Origin: Bacteroidetes bacterium GWF2_40_14 | Lineage (GTDB): Bacteria > Bacteroidota > Bacteroidia > Bacteroidales > UBA932 | Reading direction: 5' to 3' | Assembly (NCBI GenBank): GCA_001769195.1 | Contig: MEOK01000001.1 | Coordinates: forward strand, 62,001-126,000 | Length of the DNA: 64,000 nt | Shown: piece after piece, positions 16,247-24,465 of the stretch | How positions within the stretch are numbered: position 1 is the first letter of the stretch | Layout: every line of letters begins with the position of its first letter | Made by a program: the position numbers and the translations under genes | Notes under the pieces: model-generated | Told to the model about the DNA's origin: nothing | Seen by the model: only the letters and a program-made list of their open reading frames with translations | The model's database searches: none

Positions 16247-17008
16247 ATGACTAAAATTGCGTTAATTACAGGAGCAACATCGGGGATAGGAGAGGCAACT
16301 GCCCAATTACTGGCTAAGGAGGGTTACAATTTAATAATTACAGGCAGAAGAACAGCGACACTTACTTCTGTAGCTTCAAAACTGGAAAAAAATTTCAGAA
16401 TAAAAGTTCTGCCTCTCAGTTTTGATGTAAGAGAACTTAATCAGGTAGAACATTATTTGGGTAACCTGCCGGAGCCATGGAACGAAATAGATGTGTTGGT
16501 GAACAACGCAGGTCTGGCTGTAGGGCTGAGTCCCATAAACCAAGGGACAATAGATGATTGGGAGAGGATGATAGATACAAATATCAAAGGGTTGTTATAT
16601 GTAAGCAAAATTGTTTCCAACATAATGATTAACAGGGGAGGTGGTCAGATAATCAACATAGGATCAATTGCAGGAAAAGCTGTTTATCCTAATGGAAATG
16701 TTTATTGTGCTTCAAAACACGCTGTTGACGCACTCTCAAGAGGCATGATGATGGATCTGCACTCACATAATATAAGAGTTTCTCAGGTATGTCCGGGTGC
16801 AGCAGAAACGGAATTTTCTCAAGTTCGTTTTAAAGGAGATTCGGAAAAAGCAGCAAATGTATACAAGGGCTTTACTCCTCTTACGGCCAAAGATATTGCC
16901 GATGTAATTCTTTTCATCGTGAAGGCACCGCCTCATGTTAACATAAGTGATGTTACAGTAATGCCGACAGCTCAGGCATCTGTGTCGATAATTCACAAAA
17001 CGCTATAG
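16247..17008 (+). CDS. SDR-family NAD(P)-dependent oxidoreductase (YdfG-like)
   Basis: A 253-residue classical short-chain dehydrogenase. The cofactor motif TGATSGIGEAT lies at residues 8-18, followed by GRR at the end of strand 2 (suggesting NADP+), NNAG near residue 88, catalytic Ser in IGSIAG and the YxxxK motif as YCASKHA. It most resembles the YdfG/serine 3-dehydrogenase-like subgroup that reduces or oxidises 3-hydroxy acids, but the substrate is not determined. It is the second gene after the M19 dipeptidase and converges on the beta-lactamase-fold gene with 12 bp between. Confidence 0.9.
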   Translation: MTKIALITGATSGIGEATAQLLAKEGYNLIITGRRTATLTSVASKLEKNFRIKVLPLSFDVRELNQVEHYLGNLPEPWNEIDVLVNNAGLAVGLSPINQGTIDDWERMIDTNIKGLLYVSKIVSNIMINRGGGQIINIGSIAGKAVYPNGNVYCASKHAVDALSRGMMMDLHSHNIRVSQVCPGAAETEFSQVRFKGDSEKAANVYKGFTPLTAKDIADVILFIVKAPPHVNISDVTVMPTAQASVSIIHKTL

Positions 17009-17020
17009 ACTAGCAAAAAA

Positions 17021-18130
17021 TTAATTAAGCCAACCAGCTGTCTTAAATATCTGATCAAGTTTGCTGGCAGTAAGTTCTCTGTCTCTGTCGTTTCGGTTAG
17101 AAAAGAAGAGATAGAGAATTTTCTTTTCCGGATATCGCCCTGCGTAAATCTGAAAACCTCCGTTATCTCCTGTATGATATACTTTTACGGGAAAACCAGG
17201 TTTTTCCTGAATAAACCATCCGTAACCATATGAGGTGTAAGGAATATCAGGAATGTTGATTTTTGCTGTGTGGGCTTCATTTTTTGACTTGTTGCTGATT
17301 AATTTGTCGGTTCTCAGAGCTTTTTCCCATTCTGCAAACTCCCTGACAGATGTGTAAAGGCCTCCATCAGCCTTGGTTGCAAAGAATGACTCCTCTCCAT
17401 AATCAAACTCATTGTATTTATTTGCTATGCTATCATAGAGGTAACCATGGGACATATGGGGAATAATTTTATCAGCTTCAAAATATGTGGATTCATCCAT
17501 TCCTGAAAGGGAAAAAATCCTTTCTCTCATAAACCGGTCAAAAGGAATTCCTGAAGCCTTCTCAATTATGGTATACATTAACTGAAATGTTGGGTTCATG
17601 TATTCATATGAAGTTCCGGGTTCAAAATTTAGTTTGTCTAAGTTCTCAAGGTATGAGTATGACTCTACATCAGTTGCTGTTGTAACGAATTTCCGGTCTG
17701 TTCTGTCTCTGGAATCCGGTATCCCGGAAGTATGAGACAACAGATGCCTGATTGTAATTTTATTGAAAAAATCTGCCTTGATATTTGGGAACCATTTTTT
17801 TACAGAATCATCAAGAGAAAGTTTTCCCTCTTCTGCCAGCATTATTATAGCAACAGCAGAAAATTGCTTCGAAACCGATGCAATATTAAAGAATATGTTC
17901 CCATCAATTGGTGTTAAGTTGTCCATGTCTGCTATTCCGTATCCTTGTTCGAAAATTATGGAATCACCCTTCATTATAAGGACAGCGGCTCCTGGTTCAT
18001 TTTCTGGATAGAGAGAACGAAATAGTGAATCAACTTGTTTCAGAGCAGTAGTGTCACTGTCTTTAATATCTGAACTACAGGATTGCATAACTAATACAAA
18101 TAAAGTGAATAAAATGGTTAAATTTCTCAT
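17021..18130 (-). CDS. Serine hydrolase of the beta-lactamase/penicillin-binding fold, lipoprotein
   Basis: A 369-residue protein with a lipoprotein signal (hydrophobic stretch ending LVMQSC, lipidated Cys at residue 18). The class C beta-lactamase/PBP4* fold motifs are present: SVSKQF (SxxK) about residue 85, YMN (YxN) around residue 175, and HTGDNGG in place of the KTG box. Such lipoproteins are usually peptidases or esterases acting in the periplasm or on the surface rather than antibiotic-resistance enzymes. It is flanked by a convergent SDR gene and, upstream, by cinA on the same strand 55 bp away. Confidence 0.87.
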   Translation of the reverse strand: MRNLTILFTLFVLVMQSCSSDIKDSDTTALKQVDSLFRSLYPENEPGAAVLIMKGDSIIFEQGYGIADMDNLTPIDGNIFFNIASVSKQFSAVAIIMLAEEGKLSLDDSVKKWFPNIKADFFNKITIRHLLSHTSGIPDSRDRTDRKFVTTATDVESYSYLENLDKLNFEPGTSYEYMNPTFQLMYTIIEKASGIPFDRFMRERIFSLSGMDESTYFEADKIIPHMSHGYLYDSIANKYNEFDYGEESFFATKADGGLYTSVREFAEWEKALRTDKLISNKSKNEAHTAKINIPDIPYTSYGYGWFIQEKPGFPVKVYHTGDNGGFQIYAGRYPEKKILYLFFSNRNDRDRELTASKLDQIFKTAGWLN

Positions 18131-18185
18131 AATAAGAGAGTTGTTAAATATTATAACATAATAGTTACTCGCTGTAACAATGTGA

Positions 18186-19457
18186 TTACATTAGTTGAAT
18201 ACCAAGCTTTAATCTTAATGTGTTAAGAGCCTCAGATGAAAACCTGTCTATATTTCTTTGACGGTCCCCGATAAATGTCACTCTTCTGCTTTCACAAAAA
18301 TCCGGGCCGGCAACAGCTATCCAAAGAGTACCTACGGGTTTATCAATAGTTCCTCCGTCGGGCCCGGCAATACCGGAAGCAGCTACTGCATAATCGGTTT
18401 TCAAAAGTCTCCTGACTCCCGATGCCATCTCAAGAGCACACTCACTGCTAACTGCCCCAAACTTCTCTATGATACCCCTGTCAACATCTAAAAGATCGAA
18501 TTTTACATCGTTGTCATAAGATATTACCGATCCTTTGTAGATATCGGAGGCTCCGGGTAAAGATGTTATCAAAGATGCAATTTTACCACCAGTGCAAGAC
18601 TCTGCAGTAGACAATGTACATGATATTTTTCTAAGGTGCCTTGATATTACCTGTTCCAGAGTGTCATCATCTTCACCGTAAAGAGAATTTCCGAGAATTT
18701 TTTTGAGATCTTCCAGAAGGGGTTTTACTGTTGCTTCGGCATCTTCTTCTGTCCCACCGTATATTGAAAGACGTAACCTGACTCCTGAAAGTGGGTTTGG
18801 CAAGTATGCCAGTTTTACAACATCGGGTAATTCATCTTCCCATTTTTCAATGAGACTGGCGAGGAGAGATTCTGGAATCCCAAATGTTGAGAGACTCTTA
18901 TGAAAAATTGCCTCTGTACTATTGAGAGACTCAATTTTCTTAATTACCTGGGGTAAAAGAGCAGCCATCTCGTAAGGAACTCCAGGGAGTGAAAATAAAA
19001 GACTTTGAGACAAGCCCCCATTTTTTGATATTGAAAACATCATTCCCGGTGCTGTTCCCAAGGTGTTTTTCAAGACAGTACAACATTCAGGTACAAGAGC
19101 CTGATCACGATTCAGGACAGATAATCCAATACCTCTTTTTCTGCAAATTTCTTCAATAATTTCAAGCTGATCATGGTCATAGCGGAATTCCGTGCATCCA
19201 CTCAGCTTTGCAAGCGCGGCCTTGGTTATGTCGTCCTTTGTCGGGCCAAGTCCGCCGGTTACTATTACTATATCAGACAGGCTTAAGCATCTCTCTATAT
19301 TTGAAATAATGTCAGATTCCTTATCAGAGACCGAAATCATAAAATCAACCTTAACACCAAGTTTGTTAAGCTCTTTTGAGATGAAAGATGAATTAGTGTC
19401 AATAATCTGGCCAATGAGAATCTCATCACCAATTGTACAAATGGTTGCATTCAACAT
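18186..19457 (-). CDS. cinA: CinA family protein (MoaB-like domain plus nicotinamide mononucleotide deamidase domain)
   Basis: A 423-residue two-domain CinA. The N-terminal molybdopterin-binding/MoaB-like domain starts TIGDEILIGQIIDTNSSF and includes VTGGLGPTKDD. The C-terminal PncC-like amidase domain has STAESCTGGKIASLIT and ASGIAGPDGGT. CinA acts in pyridine nucleotide recycling (NMN deamidation and ADP-ribose pyrophosphatase activities in characterised homologues). Length is normal. It follows pyrD by 8 bp on the same strand and is probably co-transcribed from the pyrD promoter. Confidence 0.93.
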   Translation of the reverse strand: MLNATICTIGDEILIGQIIDTNSSFISKELNKLGVKVDFMISVSDKESDIISNIERCLSLSDIVIVTGGLGPTKDDITKAALAKLSGCTEFRYDHDQLEIIEEICRKRGIGLSVLNRDQALVPECCTVLKNTLGTAPGMMFSISKNGGLSQSLLFSLPGVPYEMAALLPQVIKKIESLNSTEAIFHKSLSTFGIPESLLASLIEKWEDELPDVVKLAYLPNPLSGVRLRLSIYGGTEEDAEATVKPLLEDLKKILGNSLYGEDDDTLEQVISRHLRKISCTLSTAESCTGGKIASLITSLPGASDIYKGSVISYDNDVKFDLLDVDRGIIEKFGAVSSECALEMASGVRRLLKTDYAVAASGIAGPDGGTIDKPVGTLWIAVAGPDFCESRRVTFIGDRQRNIDRFSSEALNTLRLKLGIQLM

Positions 19458-19465
19458 AGGAATAG

Positions 19466-20491
19466 CTATTTTGAAATCTTTTTCAAAATGGACTTTACCA
19501 GACCCGGTCCATTGTATATGAATCCTGTATATATCTGGACAAGAGAAGCACCTGCATCAATCATCTGTATTGCCTGACCAGGAGTGATTATTCCACCGAC
19601 ACCAATAATTGGCAGTTGTCCTCCTGTTTTCTTATTGATATACTTTATAATTTCAAGGCTTCTTTCAAACAAAGGTGCTCCACTTAGCCCTCCATCGCCT
19701 ATCGAGTCAACCAGCTCCTTTGAGGATATAAGATTCTCCCTTTTGGTAGTAGTATTGGTTGCTACAATCCCGTCAAGACCAGAAACCAAAATAAGTTCAA
19801 TTATTTCGTCCATTTGTTCAAATGTCAGATCGGGTGAAATTTTTAACAATATTGGCCGGTATTCATCATAATACTTCCTCAGGGTTGTAAGCTTATCAAC
19901 TATCTCAGCCAAAGATGTGATATCTTGTAATTTAGTCAACCCCTTTACATTCGGGCAAGAGACATTAATTGTAAAATAATCAACGAAATCATATAGTTGT
20001 GCAAATGACCTTTCGTAGTCATTTGGAGCCTGCTCATTGGGACAAGAGGTACTTTTGCTAATATTGCCACCTATAACAACCTTAGGCTTTCTCTTTTTAA
20101 TGGACTTAACGGCATACTTTATTCCTTTGTTATTTATGCCCATCCTGTTAATTATGGCACTGTCTTCTAACAGCCTGAAACATCGAGGTTTTGGATTACC
20201 CATTTGCTCTTTTGGTGTAAGTGAACCTATCTCGATAAAGCCAAACCCAAAGTTTGCAAGGTCATTGTAAATCTGCCCGTTTTTATCGAATCCTGCAGCA
20301 AGTCCTACTGGGTTTTCAAATCTAAGTCCGAATACCTCCCGTTCCAGGTTATCTCTTTTATATGTATAGAAAAATCTAAGGATTGCTCCGGAAAATGGAA
20401 TATATCTCAGAAAAAAAAGCAGGTTCAACATTATTCTGTGAGAAGTCTCAGGAGAAAATGCGAATAGTATTGGTTTGATCAGTTTGAACAT
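19466..20491 (-). CDS. pyrD: Quinone-dependent dihydroorotate dehydrogenase (class 2)
   Basis: About 341 residues from the ATG at 20491 (MFKLIKPILFAF). I reject an in-frame ATG at 20512 because an exact -7 box (TACCTTTG) overlaps it at 20510-20517. Class 2 features: an N-terminal membrane-associating helix region, GLAAGFDKNG, FGFIEIGS, catalytic Ser in NVSCPN, FMN-binding VATNTT and GVGGI near the C-terminus. It oxidises dihydroorotate to orotate with electrons to menaquinone, the fourth step of pyrimidine biosynthesis; carAB is in the same window at 52510-56814. Class 2 enzyme in an organism this anaerobic implies a quinone pool, consistent with the membrane Hdr-like complex. Confidence 0.95.
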   Translation of the reverse strand: MFKLIKPILFAFSPETSHRIMLNLLFFLRYIPFSGAILRFFYTYKRDNLEREVFGLRFENPVGLAAGFDKNGQIYNDLANFGFGFIEIGSLTPKEQMGNPKPRCFRLLEDSAIINRMGINNKGIKYAVKSIKKRKPKVVIGGNISKSTSCPNEQAPNDYERSFAQLYDFVDYFTINVSCPNVKGLTKLQDITSLAEIVDKLTTLRKYYDEYRPILLKISPDLTFEQMDEIIELILVSGLDGIVATNTTTKRENLISSKELVDSIGDGGLSGAPLFERSLEIIKYINKKTGGQLPIIGVGGIITPGQAIQMIDAGASLVQIYTGFIYNGPGLVKSILKKISK

Positions 20492-20509
20492 TTTATTAAG
20501 AAATTTCCG

Positions 20510-20517
20510 CAAAGGTA
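20510..20517 (-). promoter_or_regulatory. -7 promoter box for pyrD-cinA
   Basis: The minus strand reads TACCTTTG, an exact TAnnTTTG match, 18 bases before the chosen pyrD ATG. It decides the pyrD start. Confidence 0.6.
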
Positions 20518-20536
20518 GAAATTAATCTACATGAAT

Positions 20537-20965
20537 TTAATCTTTAGCAGGAAAGTACTCGGAGAAGGTATTATCTGAGTAGACGAATATCATCTTCTTC
20601 AGAATCCTTTTTTTGTCGTCATCTGTTAATGAAATTTCTTTTACGAGATTCTCAGGAGGTTCAGATTTTTTAACTTCCGGGCTAAAAAGTGTGTAATCAG
20701 AAATTTGAGGTGCTGCTACTATCTCTTGTTTTATTTCTGGTTTAAGAGAGGATTGTTCTTTATACATTTTCCCTTTTCCTGTAATTAGCCATTCTGCATT
20801 CAAGGAGGGAAACTTAAGAAGCAGTTTCTGAATAAAGTCAAAACCGGGTTTGTTTCTTCCCGACAGAATATGAGACAATCCGGAACGTTGGATGCCTATA
20901 ATCTCTGATAATCTAGCTGGAGATAGCTGCTCAAGGGTTAAAAATTGCTGTAAACGGTCTTTCAT
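20537..20965 (-). CDS. XRE-family helix-turn-helix transcriptional regulator
   Basis: A 142-residue protein with an N-terminal Cro/CI-type helix-turn-helix (residues ~8-60: LSPARLSEIIGIQRSGLSHILSGRNKP then FDFIQKLLLKFPSLNAEWLITGKG). A proline-rich linker follows, then a conserved C-terminal tail (KRILKKMIFVYSDNTFSEYFP). The family is widespread in Bacteroidota and its targets are not established. Three evenly spaced palindromes just upstream of its ATG, and related ones before divergent queA, are likely its own operators (autoregulation; inference). It lies between pyrD and queA and is transcribed away from queA. Confidence 0.88.
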   Translation of the reverse strand: MKDRLQQFLTLEQLSPARLSEIIGIQRSGLSHILSGRNKPGFDFIQKLLLKFPSLNAEWLITGKGKMYKEQSSLKPEIKQEIVAAPQISDYTLFSPEVKKSEPPENLVKEISLTDDDKKRILKKMIFVYSDNTFSEYFPAKD

Positions 20966-20983
20966 AATTGTAAACTTATAGTT

Positions 20984-21043
20984 CTACAAATGTAATCAAT
21001 AATATCGTTACAAATGTAATCATTTAAAAATTTACATATGTAA
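20984..21043. promoter_or_regulatory. Three 12-bp palindromic operators at 24-bp spacing
   Basis: Boxes at 20984-20995 (CTACAAATGTAA), 21008-21019 (TTACAAATGTAA) and 21032-21043 (TTACATATGTAA) start exactly 24 bp apart. The consensus is TTACAwATGTAA, and the third box is a perfect palindrome. They begin 19 bp upstream of the XRE gene ATG, so a dimeric repressor bound here would block its promoter. The geometry recalls lambda OR operators. Confidence 0.7.
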
Positions 21044-21371
21044 CACAACTTGGACAAATACTATGGGATTATTCTTTATTACAGAGTATTATCATTAATA
21101 TTGATCAACTCTTTAAATACAACAATCAATACTCTATATAAATATCATAAAGTACTCGTAAATAAGCATATATAGCAGATTATTTATATTAAATCCAATG
21201 TTTTGCATATAAATAAACAAAATGACTATTATCTATATGAATTATTACTATATATAAAATGCATAAAACACAGAGTTTCAATTGTATAAAGTATTGTTTT
21301 GTTATTTTTCCGGTTGGTTAGATTAATAAACAAAAACAATTCGAAATAAACAATAATAGGAGGATATAAGT

Positions 21372-21437
21372 GTACATATGTATACATATATGTCTATAAA
21401 AGTGAATTACATATGTAAACAAATGTTCAAATTTGAA
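21372..21437. promoter_or_regulatory. Operator-like palindromes upstream of queA
   Basis: Box 21372-21383 (GTACATATGTAT) and box 21407-21418 (TTACATATGTAA, identical to the perfect box on the XRE side) match the operator consensus. A different perfect palindrome, TTCAAATTTGAA, occupies 21426-21437 and abuts the queA promoter. A looser ACATATATGT lies at 21384-21393. Confidence 0.6.
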
Positions 21438-21442
21438 TTATT

Positions 21443-21472
21443 TTTGATTAACAGTATAAATGTATAGTTTTG
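21443..21472 (+). promoter_or_regulatory. Promoter of queA (-33 TTTG, -7 TAGTTTTG)
   Basis: TTTG at 21443-21446 and TAGTTTTG at 21465-21472 are separated by 18 bases, close to the Bacteroidota -33/-7 arrangement. The -7 box overlaps an in-frame ATG at 21460, which argues that translation starts later, at GTG 21487. Confidence 0.6.
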
Positions 21473-21486
21473 CAAGAAAATTGATT

Positions 21487-22692
21487 GTGGAGCCTGAAAT
21501 AAGAATTAGTGATTTTTCCTATAACCTTCCGGAAGAGAAAATAGCAAAGTATCCCCTGCATAATAGAGATGACTCTAAGATTTTAATATTTAAGAACAGA
21601 GTAATATCTGAATCAAAATTTTCAAATCTCGTTGAGTTATTGCCAGAGGATTCGTTGATGATCTTTAATAATTCAAAGGTGGTACCTGCACGTTTGCTAT
21701 TTAAAAAAGATAGTGGCGCCAATATCGAAATTTTTTGCCTTGAACCTCATTTTCCCGTAGATTATAACACATCTTTTGCTGCAACAGAGAATTGTAGTTG
21801 GGTTTGTGTTGTTGGAAACAGTAAAAAATGGAAAAATGGCTATGTATTGTTTAACTATAATAACGATACAGACCTTGCGAATTACCACTTTAAAGCTAAA
21901 ATCCTGAAAAAGACAGAAGACAAGTTTATAATTGAATTTTCATGGGAGTCTGGAGTTCCATTTTCGGAACTTATGGAACTTTGCGGTAAGGTGCCGATAC
22001 CTCCCTATCTAAAAAGAGATGCGGAATCAACTGATAAAGAAAGATATCAAACACTGTATGCAAGATACAGAGGTTCAGTTGCAGCACCTACTGCTGGTCT
22101 GCATTTTACTAATGAAGTAATCAAGAAAATTGAAAGCAAGGGGATTGACAAGGCTGAACTCTGTCTACATGTTGGAGCAGGAACATTTCTTCCGGTAAAA
22201 TCAGAACTTATTAAGGACCACAATATGCATTCTGAGCCTTTTACTGTCTCCGATGAACTTCTTACCAAGTTGCTGAATCATGATAAAAAGAGAATTATTG
22301 CAGTAGGAACAACGTCTGCAAGGTGTCTTGAGTCGTTGTATTATCTTGGTATACATTGTATTGAATCAGGTTATCCCTCATCTGTATCACAATGGGAACC
22401 ATATGACAGAAAATATAAATTCACACTTGAAGAATCACTGACGGCATTGAGAGGGTGGATGAAAAGCAACGGAAAAAACACTATTGACACAAGAACTATG
22501 ATTATAATAGTTCCCGGTTTCAAATTCAGGGTTGTAGATATTCTCATTACAAATTTTCACCAGCCTAAAAGCACACTTTTACTGCTGATTTCAGCATTCA
22601 TTGGTGAAGATTGGAGAAGGATATACGACTACTCTCTTGCTAATAATTTCAGATTTCTCAGTTATGGGGACAGTTCTATACTATTCAGATAA
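21487..22692 (+). CDS. queA: S-adenosylmethionine:tRNA ribosyltransferase-isomerase
   Basis: About 401 residues; an in-frame ATG at 21460 would add nine, but it sits under the -7 box. The protein begins EIRISDFSYNLPEEKIAKYP, aligning with the QueA N-terminus. Other family motifs are LMIFNNSKVVPARL, GAGTFLPVK, APTAGLHFT and VDILITNFHQPKSTLLLL. QueA moves the ribosyl part of AdoMet onto preQ1 in tRNA to form epoxyqueuosine. The protein is ~45 residues longer than the E. coli enzyme because of insertions typical of this phylum. Its 3' end overlaps the convergent YyaL-like gene by 12 bp. Operators upstream suggest control by the divergent XRE protein. Confidence 0.9.
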   Translation: MEPEIRISDFSYNLPEEKIAKYPLHNRDDSKILIFKNRVISESKFSNLVELLPEDSLMIFNNSKVVPARLLFKKDSGANIEIFCLEPHFPVDYNTSFAATENCSWVCVVGNSKKWKNGYVLFNYNNDTDLANYHFKAKILKKTEDKFIIEFSWESGVPFSELMELCGKVPIPPYLKRDAESTDKERYQTLYARYRGSVAAPTAGLHFTNEVIKKIESKGIDKAELCLHVGAGTFLPVKSELIKDHNMHSEPFTVSDELLTKLLNHDKKRIIAVGTTSARCLESLYYLGIHCIESGYPSSVSQWEPYDRKYKFTLEESLTALRGWMKSNGKNTIDTRTMIIIVPGFKFRVVDILITNFHQPKSTLLLLISAFIGEDWRRIYDYSLANNFRFLSYGDSSILFR

Positions 22693-24426
22693 TTTTATCA
22701 GATTCAATATCTTCTGAGCCCAGCTTGAAAGCATGGGGCCTGATGAGAGAAGGTTAGGTACAATATTGTTTATTTGTTGTTCTGCAATTTTCAAGTACTC
22801 TTTTTTGCCGGTTATCTCATAGAAAGATAGCAGATTGCCTGCCATTATAGAGTTTGCAGAAGGTCTTATAACGTCAACATTGGATTCTCTCTTAAATGGT
22901 ATGGTTTCACTTTGCAGACTTCTTTCTGATTTACTGAACATTCCATTTTCCGGCTTGTAAAAATAATCCATCACAATATTCAGGTACTTTTCTGCTATGT
23001 CGAAATAGTTACTCTCACCTTGAACTTTATATAACTCAAGAGAAGCGTCAATAAAGTTAGAATAGTCTGACAGATACCCCAAAAGAGACCTTTGCTGGCA
23101 ACATGTGTAACGGAAAAGTTTTCCGGAAGAATTTATGTTGTTATTAAGAAGGTAATTGAGTGTTTCAACAGCCTCTTTGTACATATTGTTATTATCCAAT
23201 AGTTTAGATGATATCGCCAATGCTCTTACTAACTGAGAATTATGTGATGTAATTTCTCGTTTGTCAACAAAATACCCTCTGTGTTCATCCCTACGTTTTC
23301 TAAGCAGATCCAAATCGTCTTCAGATATTATAGTGAAGCAATCTTCCGTTCTTACCGGGGTCTGCTTTTCTAGTCTGTTAAGTGTAAGATTCATCCCAAG
23401 CGCCAGCGCAATATCCTGATATCTATCAGGAAACAAGATTGACAATTCATTCAGTGAGTAGAGGTAATACGAAGAATCATTCAATGGCGTTACAAGTGTA
23501 GAACTATTATAGTAACCACCTTTACCATTATCAAACTTATTTCTTAAAAACTGATAAATCAAATTTGCAGTCAATTTGTACGATTCCTTATTAAAATGCC
23601 TGTATGCCAGGGCATACAAAATCATAAACTGACTGTTTTCCTCAAGTGTTTTTTCATAATAAGCCTCTTCACATGAGTAATCAGCGGTTTGTCTGAAAAA
23701 TCCTCCGTCAACCGGATCAAATATTGCTGAAAACTGCAGGTGGTCAAGAAGAGATTCAATTTTCAATGACATCTTCTCGTTTGGAAAGTATTTCAGGTAT
23801 TCTACAATTGTTATAAGACTGCTTGGATTAGGGGTGAAGGGCTTTAGTCTGTATATGAAATCTGTTTCAAACATACCCTTATACCAATGTTGTACATATT
23901 TAGTGAGTATATCCTGATCAGGTTTGGTTTCTGACCCCTTTTCTGTAATAACTCCTGTGTTTTTTGCTCTTTTGCTAAGCTCTTCCGAAAGTTGTATCAG
24001 CAGCTCCTTTTTCTCCTCTTTGGCAAGGATAATACTATTGGCTATCTCGAGAAAACATTCAGAATCACAATCGGAAAAACATACAATAGGCTTTCTGTCA
24101 GGCATTATAAACATGTTCATGGGACCATAGGAAAAATCTTGATTTAGAAACAGTAGATCCAGGGCTATAAGGAAAGATTCAGGCCTGTCTTCCTTATCTT
24201 CTGCTATGCAAATAAAATTTTTATTTAGTATTTCAATTACTCTTGGGTCTGTAAAGAGTTTTACTGAGCTCTCTCTTATTAGCATATTGCTCACATAACC
24301 AATGTGCTGAAAGATCAATTTGTCTTCTTTAACCGCTCTGTCCAGCAGCTCTTCACTCAGAGAAGCATTCCATTCTACCCCCTTGCCGGCAAGTAATTTT
24401 AAATATGGAGAACAAGTATTAAACAT
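22681..24426 (-). CDS. DUF255/YyaL-like protein with degenerate thioredoxin domain
   Basis: A 581-residue member of the YyaL/SSP411 family: an N-terminal thioredoxin-like DUF255 domain (about 1-130) and a long alpha/alpha-barrel resembling N-acylglucosamine 2-epimerase/glycosidase folds. Family members usually have CHWCH after the IGYS strand; here that place reads IGYVSNMLIRESS (residues 42-54), so both cysteines are gone. The protein is also shorter than the usual ~680 residues. The conserved GGFFRQTADYSCEEAYYEKTLEENSQ region of the barrel is retained near residue 245. Function in the family is unclear. It overlaps queA tail-to-tail by 12 bp and diverges from the acyl-CoA ligase gene. Confidence 0.8.
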   Translation of the reverse strand: MFNTCSPYLKLLAGKGVEWNASLSEELLDRAVKEDKLIFQHIGYVSNMLIRESSVKLFTDPRVIEILNKNFICIAEDKEDRPESFLIALDLLFLNQDFSYGPMNMFIMPDRKPIVCFSDCDSECFLEIANSIILAKEEKKELLIQLSEELSKRAKNTGVITEKGSETKPDQDILTKYVQHWYKGMFETDFIYRLKPFTPNPSSLITIVEYLKYFPNEKMSLKIESLLDHLQFSAIFDPVDGGFFRQTADYSCEEAYYEKTLEENSQFMILYALAYRHFNKESYKLTANLIYQFLRNKFDNGKGGYYNSSTLVTPLNDSSYYLYSLNELSILFPDRYQDIALALGMNLTLNRLEKQTPVRTEDCFTIISEDDLDLLRKRRDEHRGYFVDKREITSHNSQLVRALAISSKLLDNNNMYKEAVETLNYLLNNNINSSGKLFRYTCCQQRSLLGYLSDYSNFIDASLELYKVQGESNYFDIAEKYLNIVMDYFYKPENGMFSKSERSLQSETIPFKRESNVDVIRPSANSIMAGNLLSFYEITGKKEYLKIAEQQINNIVPNLLSSGPMLSSWAQKILNLIKLSE

Positions 24427-24435
24427 TTATTTAAC

Positions 24436-24443
24436 TAAATTTG
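24436..24443 (+). promoter_or_regulatory. -7 promoter box for acyl-CoA ligase operon
   Basis: TAAATTTG, an exact TAnnTTTG match, lies 22 bases before the ATG at 24466 in the 39 bp divergent gap. Confidence 0.5.
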
Positions 24444-24465
24444 CTTTACTAAATACCTAAAGATT

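Larger units (their letters stand above)
20966..21486. promoter_or_regulatory. AT-rich divergent regulatory region between XRE gene and queA
   Basis: This ~520 bp gap is the only long non-coding stretch in the window. It contains no plausible gene. It is far more AT-rich than its neighbours, with many TATA/ATAT tracts, an operator cluster near each end (20984-21043 and 21372-21437) and a promoter for queA at 21443-21472. The middle (about 21050-21365) shows no feature I can name apart from low-complexity AT runs. Confidence 0.7.

Noticed and set aside
17021-18130. Antibiotic-resistance beta-lactamase
   Set aside because: The fold motifs are there, but it is a lipoprotein with HTG instead of KTG and resembles the broad serine hydrolase family; no resistance context.
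20966-21486. preQ1 riboswitch, small RNA or CRISPR in the long AT-rich gap before queA
   Set aside because: No preQ1 pseudoknot pattern, no spaced direct repeats of CRISPR type, and no G+C-rich structured element were seen; the repeats are short palindromes.
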